Source: Woeseiaceae bacterium | Lineage (GTDB): Bacteria > Pseudomonadota > Gammaproteobacteria > Steroidobacterales > Woeseiaceae | Length of the DNA: 33,816 nt | Direction: 5' to 3' | Assembly: GCA_022866645.1 (NCBI GenBank) | Contig: JALHUQ010000049.1 | Location: 1 to 33,816 of the forward strand | Shown here: in pieces, positions 15,040 through 22,609 of the stretch | Position numbering within the stretch: position 1 is the first letter of the stretch | How the letters are laid out: each line of letters begins with the position of its first letter | Notes under the pieces: generated by a model | Database searches by the model: none | Told to the model about the DNA's origin: nothing | What the model saw: the letters and a program-made list of their open reading frames with translations, nothing else | Program-made: the position numbers and the translations under genes

Positions 15040-16046
15040 GCGATTTCCTTTTGCAGCAAGGTGCCGATTTGTTGTGGCAACTGATTCCTGACTTCAACAA
15101 TTGCGGTATCAATCGCGTGCTGAAACGCGAGAGAATCCGCGCTGCCGTGGCTCTTGATCACAATACCATTAAGGCCAACCAGAGTCGCACCGTTGTATTT
15201 TCGGGAATCCATTTCCACCGCGAGGCTTCCAAGAACTCGGCTTGCGAGTATGCCTTGCAGCTTGGACAACCAGTTACGTGTGAACCCACGTTTCAGGAAA
15301 TGGTGCACGAGTCCAACGGCACCCTCAATGGTTTTAAGTGCAACGTTGCCAGTAAATCCGTCAGTCACGACAACATCGGCTTTACCGGAAAAAAGATCGT
15401 TTCCTTCAATGAAGCCGACGTAGTTCAAGGTGCTCGCACTCAGCAAATCCGCGGCTGCTCGGACAGTGTCGTTACCTTTGGTGTCTTCGACACCAATATT
15501 GAGCAATGCGATGCGCGGACGATCGATGCCGACAATGTCCGAACTCACGATGGACCCCATCATCGCATATTGAAAAAGCTGTTCGGCAGTCGCCGCCGTA
15601 TTCGCGCCGAGATCCAACATGTGCAGGGTTCCGCCCTTCGCAGGAAGCTCCGCGATAAACGCGGGTCGATCGACACCGGGCAGCATCTTCAGTACGAATT
15701 TCGCCGTCGCCATCAGCGCACCGGTATTGCCGGAACTGACGCAGGCGTCCGCAGCACCCTCTTTCACAAGATTGATCGCAACTCGCATTGAAGAATCTTT
15801 TTTCTTGCGAAGTGCATCGGCGGGCGGTTCGGCCATGTCCACAACTTCGGACGCATGGACGATCTGCAGTCTCGGATTGTCACCGACGATGCGCGTAACC
15901 AGAGTCTGCAATTCGGTCTGATCGCCTACCAGCCGCAATTCTATGTTGCGGTATTTCTGAAGTGTTGCGGCGGCCGCGCGCACGACCACCTCGGCACCGA
16001 GGTCGCCGCTCATCGCATCGAGGGAAATGGTTGAGTGTGATCCCAC
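15036..16046 (-). CDS. plsX: Phosphate acyltransferase PlsX
   Basis: PlsX (336 residues) turns acyl-ACP into acyl-phosphate, the first step of the PlsX/PlsY route to phosphatidic acid. The N-terminus SLDAMSGDLGAEVVVRAA matches the family 'DAMGGD' start with Ser in place of the first Gly. DAFVSSGNTGAL-like (ACVSSGNTGALMA), LDLGAN and VVTDGFTGNVALKTIEG are further family marks. The start is GTG at 16046; no ATG is available upstream and the ribosome site is weak. It sits between rpmF and fabH in the conserved yceD-rpmF-plsX-fabH order, 44 bases after rpmF, linking envelope lipid supply with ribosome synthesis. Confidence 0.95.
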   Translation of the reverse strand: MGSHSTISLDAMSGDLGAEVVVRAAAATLQKYRNIELRLVGDQTELQTLVTRIVGDNPRLQIVHASEVVDMAEPPADALRKKKDSSMRVAINLVKEGAADACVSSGNTGALMATAKFVLKMLPGVDRPAFIAELPAKGGTLHMLDLGANTAATAEQLFQYAMMGSIVSSDIVGIDRPRIALLNIGVEDTKGNDTVRAAADLLSASTLNYVGFIEGNDLFSGKADVVVTDGFTGNVALKTIEGAVGLVHHFLKRGFTRNWLSKLQGILASRVLGSLAVEMDSRKYNGATLVGLNGIVIKSHGSADSLAFQHAIDTAIVEVRNQLPQQIGTLLQKEIA

Positions 16047-16090
16047 TAATAGTCAGACCGGCAATACAAACCGGCCAGGCTAGGGACTAC

Positions 16091-16282
16091 TTACTCGACG
16101 TCTTCAATCTCAGGTTGCTTGACAACCTGGACACCGCGGTAAAAACCGTCGGGGGTTACGCAATGACGCAAGTGAGTTTCACCTGAGGTCGGGTCTACGG
16201 ACAATGCCTGACCCTTGAGCTTGTCGTGTGAACGACGCATGCCTCGAGTCGATGGTGTCCTGCGACTTTTTTGAACGGCCAT
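16091..16282 (-). CDS. rpmF: 50S ribosomal protein L32
   Basis: This 63-residue ribosomal protein starts MAVQKSRRTPSTRGMRRSHD, a near-perfect L32 N-terminus, followed by LSVDPTSGETHLRHCVTPDG and FYRG. The zinc-ribbon cysteines found in some L32 proteins are absent except one Cys; E. coli L32 also lacks them. It has a short acidic tail (PEIEDVE) beyond the usual end. It lies 25 bases after yceD and before plsX, as in E. coli. Confidence 0.97.
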   Translation of the reverse strand: MAVQKSRRTPSTRGMRRSHDKLKGQALSVDPTSGETHLRHCVTPDGFYRGVQVVKQPEIEDVE

Positions 16283-16307
16283 AACTTTCTCCAGTGAGAC
16301 CCGGGGA

Positions 16308-16886
16308 TTAATCCGAGTCCGTTTTGTTCTGTGTCATTTGCGAACGCAGCGCTGCAAACGGTCTCTTTAAATCTTGAACTCCCTCGTCATCCGAGGCTTC
16401 GGCTGGAAGCAATGCTTTGCACTCAGCCATCCTGTCGTGCATTGCCGAAAATGGCATTGCCATGATCAGCAGTTCTTCAACTATATCCTGCGGCCGCAAA
16501 GCCGGCTCATCAAGTTCCCAGACCTCGAACTCTTCGTACCCGTCAACGATTTGCTCTGCGTCCACCAGCAACAATTTCAGCTCTACACTGAGCTTCAGTC
16601 GAAACGGCTCCAGGCATCGCTGGCAAACGGCTACAACATGGGTTGTCGCGTTTCCCGATACCATCGGAAACCGTCCCGCGACGTCCACGAATCCGAACTG
16701 CAGCTGACCCGATACCGTGCTTTCGCGCCAATCGGATGGCGTTCTAGCAGGATCGAGCGCAGCAAGATCAGCCTCAACAATGGCCGCCAGACCCTCAAAT
16801 GAACTAACTTTATCAGTAAATTCAATAACTTGTCCGACCGATGCAAGTTCTGCAGCGGTGCGGCGATCTCGCAGCGGATTGCCCAT
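16308..16886 (-). CDS. yceD: YceD/DUF177 family protein (large-subunit rRNA accumulation)
   Basis: This 192-residue protein belongs to the DUF177/YceD family, which is linked to 23S rRNA accumulation and nearly always sits next to rpmF. Family marks are CQRCLEPFRLKLSVEL in the middle, EFEVWELDEPALRPQDIVEE and ELLIMAMPFSAMHD, then a C-terminal 'RPFAAL' phrase (DLKRPFAALRSQM), which matches the usual 'NPFAVL' ending. I use ATG at 16886 because MGNPLRDRRTAAELASVGQ fits the usual start; an in-frame GTG at 16943 would add 19 Gly/Asp-rich residues. It heads the yceD-rpmF-plsX-fabH operon and diverges from maf. Confidence 0.9.
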   Translation of the reverse strand: MGNPLRDRRTAAELASVGQVIEFTDKVSSFEGLAAIVEADLAALDPARTPSDWRESTVSGQLQFGFVDVAGRFPMVSGNATTHVVAVCQRCLEPFRLKLSVELKLLLVDAEQIVDGYEEFEVWELDEPALRPQDIVEELLIMAMPFSAMHDRMAECKALLPAEASDDEGVQDLKRPFAALRSQMTQNKTDSD

Positions 16887-17017
16887 GGCGCGCGCATCAT
16901 AAGGATCAGAGCCGCCGCTGTCAAAGCCTGGTCGATCACCCACAAGACAAAATCGTCGGTGGCCGGCCGCAAACCCGGTAAACTGCTCTCTTACCGCCTT
17001 AACAGTATGATTTATTT

Positions 17018-17611
17018 ATGCAAAACCCGTCAGCACCGACAATAGTCCTGGCCTCGTCCTCACCGTATCGGCGCAGCCTGTTGGACCGTTTCCTCGACGA
17101 CTACGAGGCGATTTCACCCGACGTCGACGAGTCCAATGGACGCGGTTTGGCGCCGGCTGAGCTCGCGACTCATCTGGCCCGAATGAAGGCCGAGGCCGTT
17201 GCTGTCATCGCTCGGGAGGCACTGGTCATCGGTGCCGATCAACTGGCGGTTCTCGACCACAAAGTCCTGGGCAAACCGGGAGATCATCAAAAAGCGGTGG
17301 AACAACTGCTCGCCGCCTCGGGCAAGGCCGTCACCTTCCTGACCGCGGTCTGCATACTCGATCCTATCGGTCGTGCACGCTACGAACACACCGACAAGAC
17401 TACCGTGCGTTTTCGGCAATTTGACCGGCGTCTGGCGGAGGCTTATCTCCGGCACGACAAACCCTACGACTGTGCTGGCAGCTTCAAACTGGAAGGCGCG
17501 GGATTTGTACTTTTCGATTCAGTGACGGCTGACGACCCAACGGCGCTGATTGGCTTGCCGATGATCTGGGTCGCCGACCGTCTGTTGCAGTTGGGTTACT
17601 TGCTTCCGTAA
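17018..17611 (+). CDS. yceF: Maf-family nucleotide pyrophosphatase (YceF-type)
   Basis: This 197-residue house-cleaning enzyme hydrolyses non-canonical nucleoside triphosphates; its E. coli counterpart YceF prefers 7-methyl-GTP. Conserved parts are the substrate loop IVLASSSPYRRSLLDRF, the DVDES segment, VIGADQLAVLDHKVLGKPG with the catalytic Asp, the YDCAGSFKLEGAG loop (YceF subgroup) and TALIGLPM. It is divergent from yceD by about 130 bases and ends flush against rluC. The YceF rather than YhdE subgroup is inferred from the CAGSFK loop and from synteny with yceD-rpmF and rluC-rne. Confidence 0.94.
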   Translation: MQNPSAPTIVLASSSPYRRSLLDRFLDDYEAISPDVDESNGRGLAPAELATHLARMKAEAVAVIAREALVIGADQLAVLDHKVLGKPGDHQKAVEQLLAASGKAVTFLTAVCILDPIGRARYEHTDKTTVRFRQFDRRLAEAYLRHDKPYDCAGSFKLEGAGFVLFDSVTADDPTALIGLPMIWVADRLLQLGYLLP

Positions 17612-18610
17612 TTACCGTCTGCGTCGGGTCTCGGTTATTCCGTCCGACAAAAACCTCTCAAGGTCTTCAGCCAGCGGTGCCGTGAAGTGCAGGTCATTGC
17701 CGCTATCGTCCGCAAATGCGATCGACTGTGCGTGCAAGAACAATCGGGTTAGTCCTGATTTCTTCGCCTTGCGATTGGCGTCGTCATCGCCGTAGCGCTC
17801 ATCCCCAACTATCGGATGCTCGACATGATCCAAATGGACACGAATCTGATGAGTGCGTCCGGTCAGTGGCGCGCACTGTAACAAACTGTAGGGACCGTAT
17901 TTGCGCGACAGGCTCACCCGGGTTTGCGCTGGTTTACCGTGCTTGCCACTGACGACAACGTGACGCTCACCGTCTTTGCGGTGTTGCACGTACAGCGGCG
18001 CATCGATCAGCTGCTCGCCAAGCTGCCAGTGTCCGACGACCAGTGCCAGGTAGTTTTTCTCGACCTTACCCTCGCGAAAGCGCTCATGAAGGTCACGCAA
18101 GGCACTGCGGCGTTTCGCCATGACGAGACATCCAGAGGTCTCGCGATCAATACGATGGACCAGCGCCAGCTCCTTCAGGTCCGGACGCGCGTGGCGCAAC
18201 AGCTCAATGACGCCATGGCTGATTCCGCTGCCACCATGTACGGCGACCCCTGTTGGCTTGTTGAGAACCAGCAATCGCTTGTCTTCGTATAGCACCCGAT
18301 CGAGCATATCCGTGGCCATTTTCGCGGACGGCGGCGCGCCCTCCGCGCGGATGTGCGCCGGGGGTATGCGTACTTCGTCGCCCTCCACAAGCTTGTGTTC
18401 AGCCCGGACCCGGCCGCCATTGACGCGAACCTCTCCGCGACGCAACAGGTTGTATACACGGCCTTTCGGCACCCCCGGCAACTCGCCGCGCAGGAAATTG
18501 TCAATACGCTGCCCGGCTCGCTCGGCATCGATTGCGACTTTGCGGACCTCGGTTTTCGTCGTGTTGACGGAATCTTGCGATTTCGCACCGTACGGTGGCT
18601 TTTCTTGCAT
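17612..18610 (-). CDS. rluC: 23S rRNA pseudouridine synthase RluC
   Basis: This 332-residue enzyme makes pseudouridines in 23S rRNA (positions 955, 2504 and 2580 in E. coli). An N-terminal S4 RNA-binding domain (about 30-90: RIDNFLRGELPGVPKGRVYN, LLRRGEVRVNGGRV) is followed by the synthase domain. The catalytic Asp lies in LVHRIDRETSGCLVMAK; LLVLNKPTGVAVHGG and GRTHQIRVHLDH are further family motifs. I use ATG at 18610; a TTG two codons upstream is possible. Its stop abuts the maf stop with no gap. It is divergent from rne as in E. coli, which supports RluC over RluD. Confidence 0.93.
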   Translation of the reverse strand: MQEKPPYGAKSQDSVNTTKTEVRKVAIDAERAGQRIDNFLRGELPGVPKGRVYNLLRRGEVRVNGGRVRAEHKLVEGDEVRIPPAHIRAEGAPPSAKMATDMLDRVLYEDKRLLVLNKPTGVAVHGGSGISHGVIELLRHARPDLKELALVHRIDRETSGCLVMAKRRSALRDLHERFREGKVEKNYLALVVGHWQLGEQLIDAPLYVQHRKDGERHVVVSGKHGKPAQTRVSLSRKYGPYSLLQCAPLTGRTHQIRVHLDHVEHPIVGDERYGDDDANRKAKKSGLTRLFLHAQSIAFADDSGNDLHFTAPLAEDLERFLSDGITETRRRR

Positions 18611-18620
18611 GATCAATAGC

Positions 18621-18648
18621 TTGTAGTGAGGTTGCGGTGTGCTATATT
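18621..18648 (+). promoter_or_regulatory. Candidate rne promoter
   Basis: TTGTAG (18621-18626) and TATATT (18643-18648) are 16 bases apart in the rluC-rne gap. A start near 18655 would give a leader of about 300 nucleotides, similar in length to the E. coli rne leader. The -10 is good and the -35 weak. Confidence 0.5.
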
Positions 18649-18752
18649 ACCGCCCTGTGGTGCTCTGGCATACCAGTGCTCACAGCTCAAACGATTTTAT
18701 TTTGGTTCCGCGATCTGCGAAACCTGATTCCAGAAGGCAGCAAAACCGGATT

Positions 18753-18870
18753 CCGGATTGCGCCGAAGCGGCAGAGCCGCAGGGAAATCATGCTGATTTA
18801 TTTATGGGTGCTGGCGACATTGCGCCAGACCCGAAACGAGATGACTGATCTGATCGATGGCGCAATCCGG
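18753..18870 (+). promoter_or_regulatory. Structured rne 5' leader with long-range stem (possible RNase E autoregulatory element)
   Basis: The 339 bases between rluC and rne hold no convincing gene. CCGGATTGCGCC (18753-18764) is perfectly complementary to GGCGCAATCCGG (18859-18870), a 12-pair closing stem. Inside it are two more perfect hairpins: GCGGC-AGA-GCCGC (18768-18780) and CTGGCG-ACATTG-CGCCAG (18811-18828). They are separated by an A/U-rich single-stranded stretch (GATTTATTTATG, about 18794-18805) of the kind RNase E cuts. In E. coli the rne leader hairpins let RNase E degrade its own mRNA; the same role here is inference from position and fold. A CCGG-ATT-CCGG alternative hairpin (18746-18756) overlaps the outer stem. 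Confidence 0.6.
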
Positions 18871-18955
18871 CGCCGTGTTCGTTTGCATGACCTCCCCTCT
18901 GCCCGTATAGCGCCCTCCACCGTATTGCTGTCCTCACTTACACAAGTAGGACAAC

Positions 18956-21424
18956 ATGAAAAGAATGCTAATCAATGCAACTCAGGAAGAAGAGTTGCGC
19001 ATGGCGATGGTCGATGGCCAACGTCTTTACGATCTCAATATCGAAGCGCCGGCTAGCGAACGCAAAAAAGCCAATATCTATAAAGGAAGAATAACGCGCG
19101 TCGAGCCCAGCCTCGAAGCCGCCTTCGTCGATTACGGCGCTGATCGCCACGGATTCCTGCCGCTGAAAGAAATTTCCAGCGAATACTTTGTCAAAGAAAA
19201 CAAATCCGGCGGCAAACCCAATATCAAAGACGTTCTCAAGGAAGGTCAGGACATTGTCGTCCAGGTCGATAAGGAAGAACGAGGCAACAAGGGCGCAGCG
19301 CTAACGACCTTTGTCAGCCTCGCCGGTCGCTTCGTCGTTTTGAAGCCGAACAAGGACCGTTCCGGCGGCGTTTCACGTCGTATTACGGGTGAAGACCGCG
19401 ATCTCGCGCGCAAAGCGCTGCATGAGATTGAAATCCCTGAGAATATGAGTGTCATCCTGCGCACGGCTGGCATCGACCGCAGCGCCGAAGAGCTGGCGTG
19501 GGATCTGCAAAACCTGATGACCATCTGGGCTGCGATTCTGAACGTCGTGCTGGAGCGCCCGTCACCTTTCCTGATCTACCGCGAAGGCGACTCGGTCGTT
19601 CGTGCACTGCGCGATTACCTGACGGACGATATCGGCGAAATTCTGATCGATGACGAAGCGACCTATAAAGATGCCTATGAGCATGTCGAGCAGACAATGC
19701 CACAGAATCTTAAAAGGCTGAAACACTACGTCGACCCGGTTCCGCTGTTCACGCGCTTCCAGGTTGAGTCGCAGATCGAATCGGCGTTCGCTCATAACGT
19801 CACCCTGCCGTCCGGCGGCAGCATTGTAATCGATCATACCGAAGCACTGGTATCCATCGATATCAACTCGGCTCGCGCCACAAAAGGCGGCGATATTGAA
19901 GCAACCGCTTTGAACACCAACCTCGAAGCGGCTGACGAAATTGGCCGCCAATTGAGAATTCGCGATCTTGGCGGCCTCATCGTTATCGATTTCATCGACA
20001 TGGGACCGCAGAAAAACCAGCGTGATGTTGAAAATCGATTGCGCGATGCGGTAAACCAGGACAGGGCCCGGGTTCAGATTGGCAAGATCAGTCGTTTCGG
20101 CTTGCTCGAAATGTCTCGACAACGCATGCGCCCATCGATCGGTGAATCGGCTTACAAGACCTGCCCGCGTTGCACAGGCTTCGGCACTATTCGCGGTACC
20201 GAATCTTTGGCACTGGCTATCCTGCGCATAATCGGCGAGGAGGTGCTCAAGGAGCGTACCGCGAAGGTTATCGCCCAATTGCCGGTCGAGGTGGCAACGT
20301 ACCTGTTGAATGAAAAGCGCGACTGGGTACAGAACCTGCAGATTCGGCATGAGACCGAGGTTGTGCTGGTCGCAAATTCGAATCTCGAGACGCCGCACTA
20401 CGAAGTTCGCCGCGTACGCGACGATCAATTGGATTTGCCGGAAAACATGGGTGCGAGTTTTACGCTCGTACACGCTCAGATCGAGCCCGAATCTCCGCAG
20501 GCTGTCCTCGAACGCAAAGGTGCTGAGCTTGCGGCAGTCGCTACAATGAAACCATCGACGCCCGTACCAGAACCCAGGAAACCAGCAGGTATTGGGTTGT
20601 GGGCCAGGATTATTGCCTTCTTTACGGGCGGCGACAGCAAGAAGAAATCACATAAAGGACGCGACAAGACTACGCAGGGGAATCGGGGTAAACGCACGCA
20701 GCAACCGTCGCGTAATCGCAATGATTCACGGTCGCGTAGTGACAGCCGCGGTAGCCAGCGCAAGGCAACTGGCAAGAAAGCGCCAGCCAAACGACAGCCC
20801 AAAGCGCAGGAGCCGAAAGACACTGAGCAAAAGGCGAAAAGCCCGCAACAGCCCCTTGAACAAAAGCCAAAGCAGGCGGAAATCGAATCGTCTGAGGAAG
20901 GGAATGGCGAGCAAAAGAAAACTCGCAGTCGTCGAAGTCGCGGTGGCCGCAGGCGTCGCCGCGGTGCCGGAGACAAGTCAGAGCAGGCGGCGGAAAACCA
21001 GACGCAGAATGATGAGTCTTCTGTTGCCACTCTGGACCAAAATCCTCAGGAAGAAAGAACGCAAGACAGCGAGACGGACAACAATCGAAAGCCGCGACGA
21101 CGGGCATCGAAGAATGACGGTCCGCCAAAAGTAAGAACTGACACGGAACGGGCCAATGAAGCTGGCAGTACTGACGACACAGCGTCGCACAGGGTTCCGG
21201 CGACGCCCAAAGCTGACGCCAGTCCCGACGCTAAGCCAGCGCCAGCAGCAGTGGCTGAGACCAAGCCTGAGCCGAAACCGGTCGCTGAGCCGAAACCGCA
21301 AGCTATCGTTGAGGTAAAACCGGAACCGAAACCGGTCGCTGAGCCGAAACCGGTCGTTGAGGTTAATCCGATAGTGGCTGAAGCTAAGCCTGCCGCTCGC
21401 CTGTTACCGTGGGATGAAAACTAG
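18956..21424 (+). CDS. rne: Ribonuclease E
   Basis: This 822-residue endonuclease organises mRNA decay and rRNA/tRNA processing. The S1 domain (about 37-120) starts ANIYKGRITRVEPSLEAAFV. The DNase I-like catalytic part has the metal-binding Asp near 302 (LVSIDINSARATKGG) and Asp near 345 (GLIVIDFIDM), and the zinc-link cysteines are in TCPRCTGFGTIRG near 403-406, matching E. coli numbering. From about 530 the tail is disordered. IGLWARIIAFFTGG near 546-560 looks like the amphipathic membrane-anchor helix (segment A). Arg-rich clusters (SRRSRGGRRRRRG) should bind RNA, and Pro/Lys/Glu repeats end in LLPWDEN, possibly a partner-binding site. It is shorter than the E. coli enzyme (1061). AAGTAGG precedes the ATG. 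Confidence 0.97.
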   Translation: MKRMLINATQEEELRMAMVDGQRLYDLNIEAPASERKKANIYKGRITRVEPSLEAAFVDYGADRHGFLPLKEISSEYFVKENKSGGKPNIKDVLKEGQDIVVQVDKEERGNKGAALTTFVSLAGRFVVLKPNKDRSGGVSRRITGEDRDLARKALHEIEIPENMSVILRTAGIDRSAEELAWDLQNLMTIWAAILNVVLERPSPFLIYREGDSVVRALRDYLTDDIGEILIDDEATYKDAYEHVEQTMPQNLKRLKHYVDPVPLFTRFQVESQIESAFAHNVTLPSGGSIVIDHTEALVSIDINSARATKGGDIEATALNTNLEAADEIGRQLRIRDLGGLIVIDFIDMGPQKNQRDVENRLRDAVNQDRARVQIGKISRFGLLEMSRQRMRPSIGESAYKTCPRCTGFGTIRGTESLALAILRIIGEEVLKERTAKVIAQLPVEVATYLLNEKRDWVQNLQIRHETEVVLVANSNLETPHYEVRRVRDDQLDLPENMGASFTLVHAQIEPESPQAVLERKGAELAAVATMKPSTPVPEPRKPAGIGLWARIIAFFTGGDSKKKSHKGRDKTTQGNRGKRTQQPSRNRNDSRSRSDSRGSQRKATGKKAPAKRQPKAQEPKDTEQKAKSPQQPLEQKPKQAEIESSEEGNGEQKKTRSRRSRGGRRRRRGAGDKSEQAAENQTQNDESSVATLDQNPQEERTQDSETDNNRKPRRRASKNDGPPKVRTDTERANEAGSTDDTASHRVPATPKADASPDAKPAPAAVAETKPEPKPVAEPKPQAIVEVKPEPKPVAEPKPVVEVNPIVAEAKPAARLLPWDEN
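21272..21352 (+). repeat. Direct repeat in the RNase E tail (Pro-Lys-Pro-Val-Ala-Glu-Pro units)
   Basis: A 27-base sequence starting CCGAAACCGGTCGCTGAGCC occurs at 21272-21298 and again, identical, at 21326-21352, a spacing of 54 bases. It encodes PKPVAEPKP within KPEPKPVAEPKP units. The period is a multiple of three, so copy-number change would lengthen or shorten the disordered tail in frame. Confidence 0.8.
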
Positions 21425-21437
21425 ATCGTCCTGGAAC

Positions 21438-21914
21438 TTATGAGAGCGTCTCGAGCAATCCTCGGGACGCCTCTTCCACCAGATCAAGCACGCGCTCGAA
21501 TCCAGCGCTACCGCCATAATACGGGTCAGGAACCTCTGTCTCACCGACAGACGCGTAGCTCAAAAACATCCGCACCTTATGACGATGTTGTTCCGGGGCC
21601 TGCTCCAGAAGTCGCGACTGATTATCGACGTCCATCGCAATGATGTAGTCGAAAATCTCGAAATCCTGATCGCTAACACGCCGCGCCCGAATGTTCGCCA
21701 GCGACACGCCACGGCGTTCGGCTGCAGCGGTCGCGCGCCGATCGGGCGGCTCACCAACGTGATAGGCGTGGGTGCCAGCGGAGTCGACTTCGATTCGATC
21801 TGCAAGGCCAGCCTCATTGACGAGATGGCGGAATACTCCTTCCGCCGTTGGCGAGCGGCAGATGTTGCCCATGCAAACGAATAGAACTGAATATTTTGTT
21901 TTAATTTCAAGCAT
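21438..21914 (-). CDS. Low-molecular-weight protein tyrosine phosphatase
   Basis: This 158-residue cytosolic phosphatase has its P-loop near the N-terminus, VLFVCMGNICRSPTAEG (C-X5-R-S), with the nucleophilic Cys near residue 14. The general-acid Asp is in VPDPYYGG near 129. VDSAGTHAYHVGEPPDRRA is also typical. Substrates could include tyrosine kinases of capsule or biofilm regulation, but no such genes are nearby, so the family level is all that is supported. It converges on rne with 13 bases between the stops. The start at 21914 has an AAGAAAG-like ribosome site. Confidence 0.93.
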   Translation of the reverse strand: MLEIKTKYSVLFVCMGNICRSPTAEGVFRHLVNEAGLADRIEVDSAGTHAYHVGEPPDRRATAAAERRGVSLANIRARRVSDQDFEIFDYIIAMDVDNQSRLLEQAPEQHRHKVRMFLSYASVGETEVPDPYYGGSAGFERVLDLVEEASRGLLETLS

Positions 21915-21987
21915 TTATATAACTTTCTTCCAGTCAATTCTTCAAAAAATCAAGTCCGATTTCGTACCCCCCCCTGACAACGCTGAC

Positions 21988-22296
21988 CTACTGACCGTCC
22001 GGCGCTTGCCAAAGTTCGATGCGATTGCCCTCCGGGTCCATGACCCATCCAAATTTGCCGAACTCAGACTCTTCGTACTTTACGGTGAGAACAGATAACC
22101 ATAGCCGCAGGCCAGCGACCCAAGCACTGCCAATAACAGTCGCCCGTTTCCTGGCAACGCGCTTCAATTCGGCTGAGGATGCCGATTTGAATTTCGCGTT
22201 GATGTCAGGGTGTGGTTCAAGAAAGCGCTTTGCGAGGTCCATCGCGGCCGCCGGAATGTCGTGCTCTCTCTTCATCAGGTATCCAGCCTCTATCAC
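21988..22296 (-). pseudogene. Glyoxalase/VOC-family remnant or chimeric ORF
   Basis: The open frame encodes 102 residues, starting at GTG, with an in-frame stop just upstream. Only its last 30 residues look like a known family: YEESEFGKFGWVMDPEGNRI then ELWQAP is the typical end of a VOC (glyoxalase/bleomycin-resistance) protein. The first 70 residues (for example AAAMDLAKRFLEPHPDINAK) do not resemble the usual first half of that fold, and the metal-binding and beta-alpha-beta elements expected there are missing. A deletion or rearrangement joining a VOC 3' end to other sequence is the simplest explanation. It could still be expressed as a small protein. Eight consecutive Cs lie just beyond its 3' end (21967-21974). 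Confidence 0.5.
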
Positions 22297-22609
22297 ATCG
22301 AAATCGCGTCACCACTGTAATGAGTCAGGAGACGCGGGTAAACAGCTATACGCCCACAGCTTGGGCCCTGGAGGGGGATAAACGCGGTACGTGGCCAAGG
22401 AGATGTCACGGCCCGTGTTATGACAATTGGCGTAGTAGCGCTGCTTGATCCGGCCATTACCGGCGAGCGCCGGGTGGCCGCGACGTACATTCCACCAACC
22501 GCCGCTCCGGACACATCGATTGCTTCGGTATTTGCTGATCGCAAATCCCTCGAAAACCGCGTAGGCTCTGCGGAATTCCGTATATCTTGCTTTTTTTCGG
22601 GGGTTCAAG
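22297..22609. other. 313-base gap before the TonB-dependent receptor gene; no gene recognised
   Basis: Short open frames exist on both strands but none has family-like sequence or a good ribosome site. The region presumably carries the receptor promoter. Close to the gene there is a palindrome CGGAATTCCG (22571-22580) and a TATATC/TATCTT stretch (22581-22588) that may be a -10 element. A GGGGG ribosome site precedes the receptor ATG. Confidence 0.4.
22530..22546. promoter_or_regulatory. Operator-like inverted repeat upstream of the TonB-dependent receptor
   Basis: ATTTGC (22530-22535) and GCAAAT (22541-22546) form a perfect six-base inverted repeat around TGATC, 64 bases before the receptor start codon. 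Size and spacing suit a dimeric transcription regulator, but no known consensus is matched, and it does not look like a Fur box. Confidence 0.35.

Noticed and set aside
15051..15791. 246-codon frame antisense to plsX
   Set aside because: The plsX frame is conserved and in operon context; the antisense protein has no recognisable features.
19562..20473. Long open frame (303 codons) antisense to rne
   Set aside because: It is a mirror of the conserved RNase E catalytic region, has no family-like sequence and no ribosome site.
21967..21974. Eight-C tract as a phase-variation switch
   Set aside because: It lies between genes, outside any intact frame and not within a recognisable promoter spacer.
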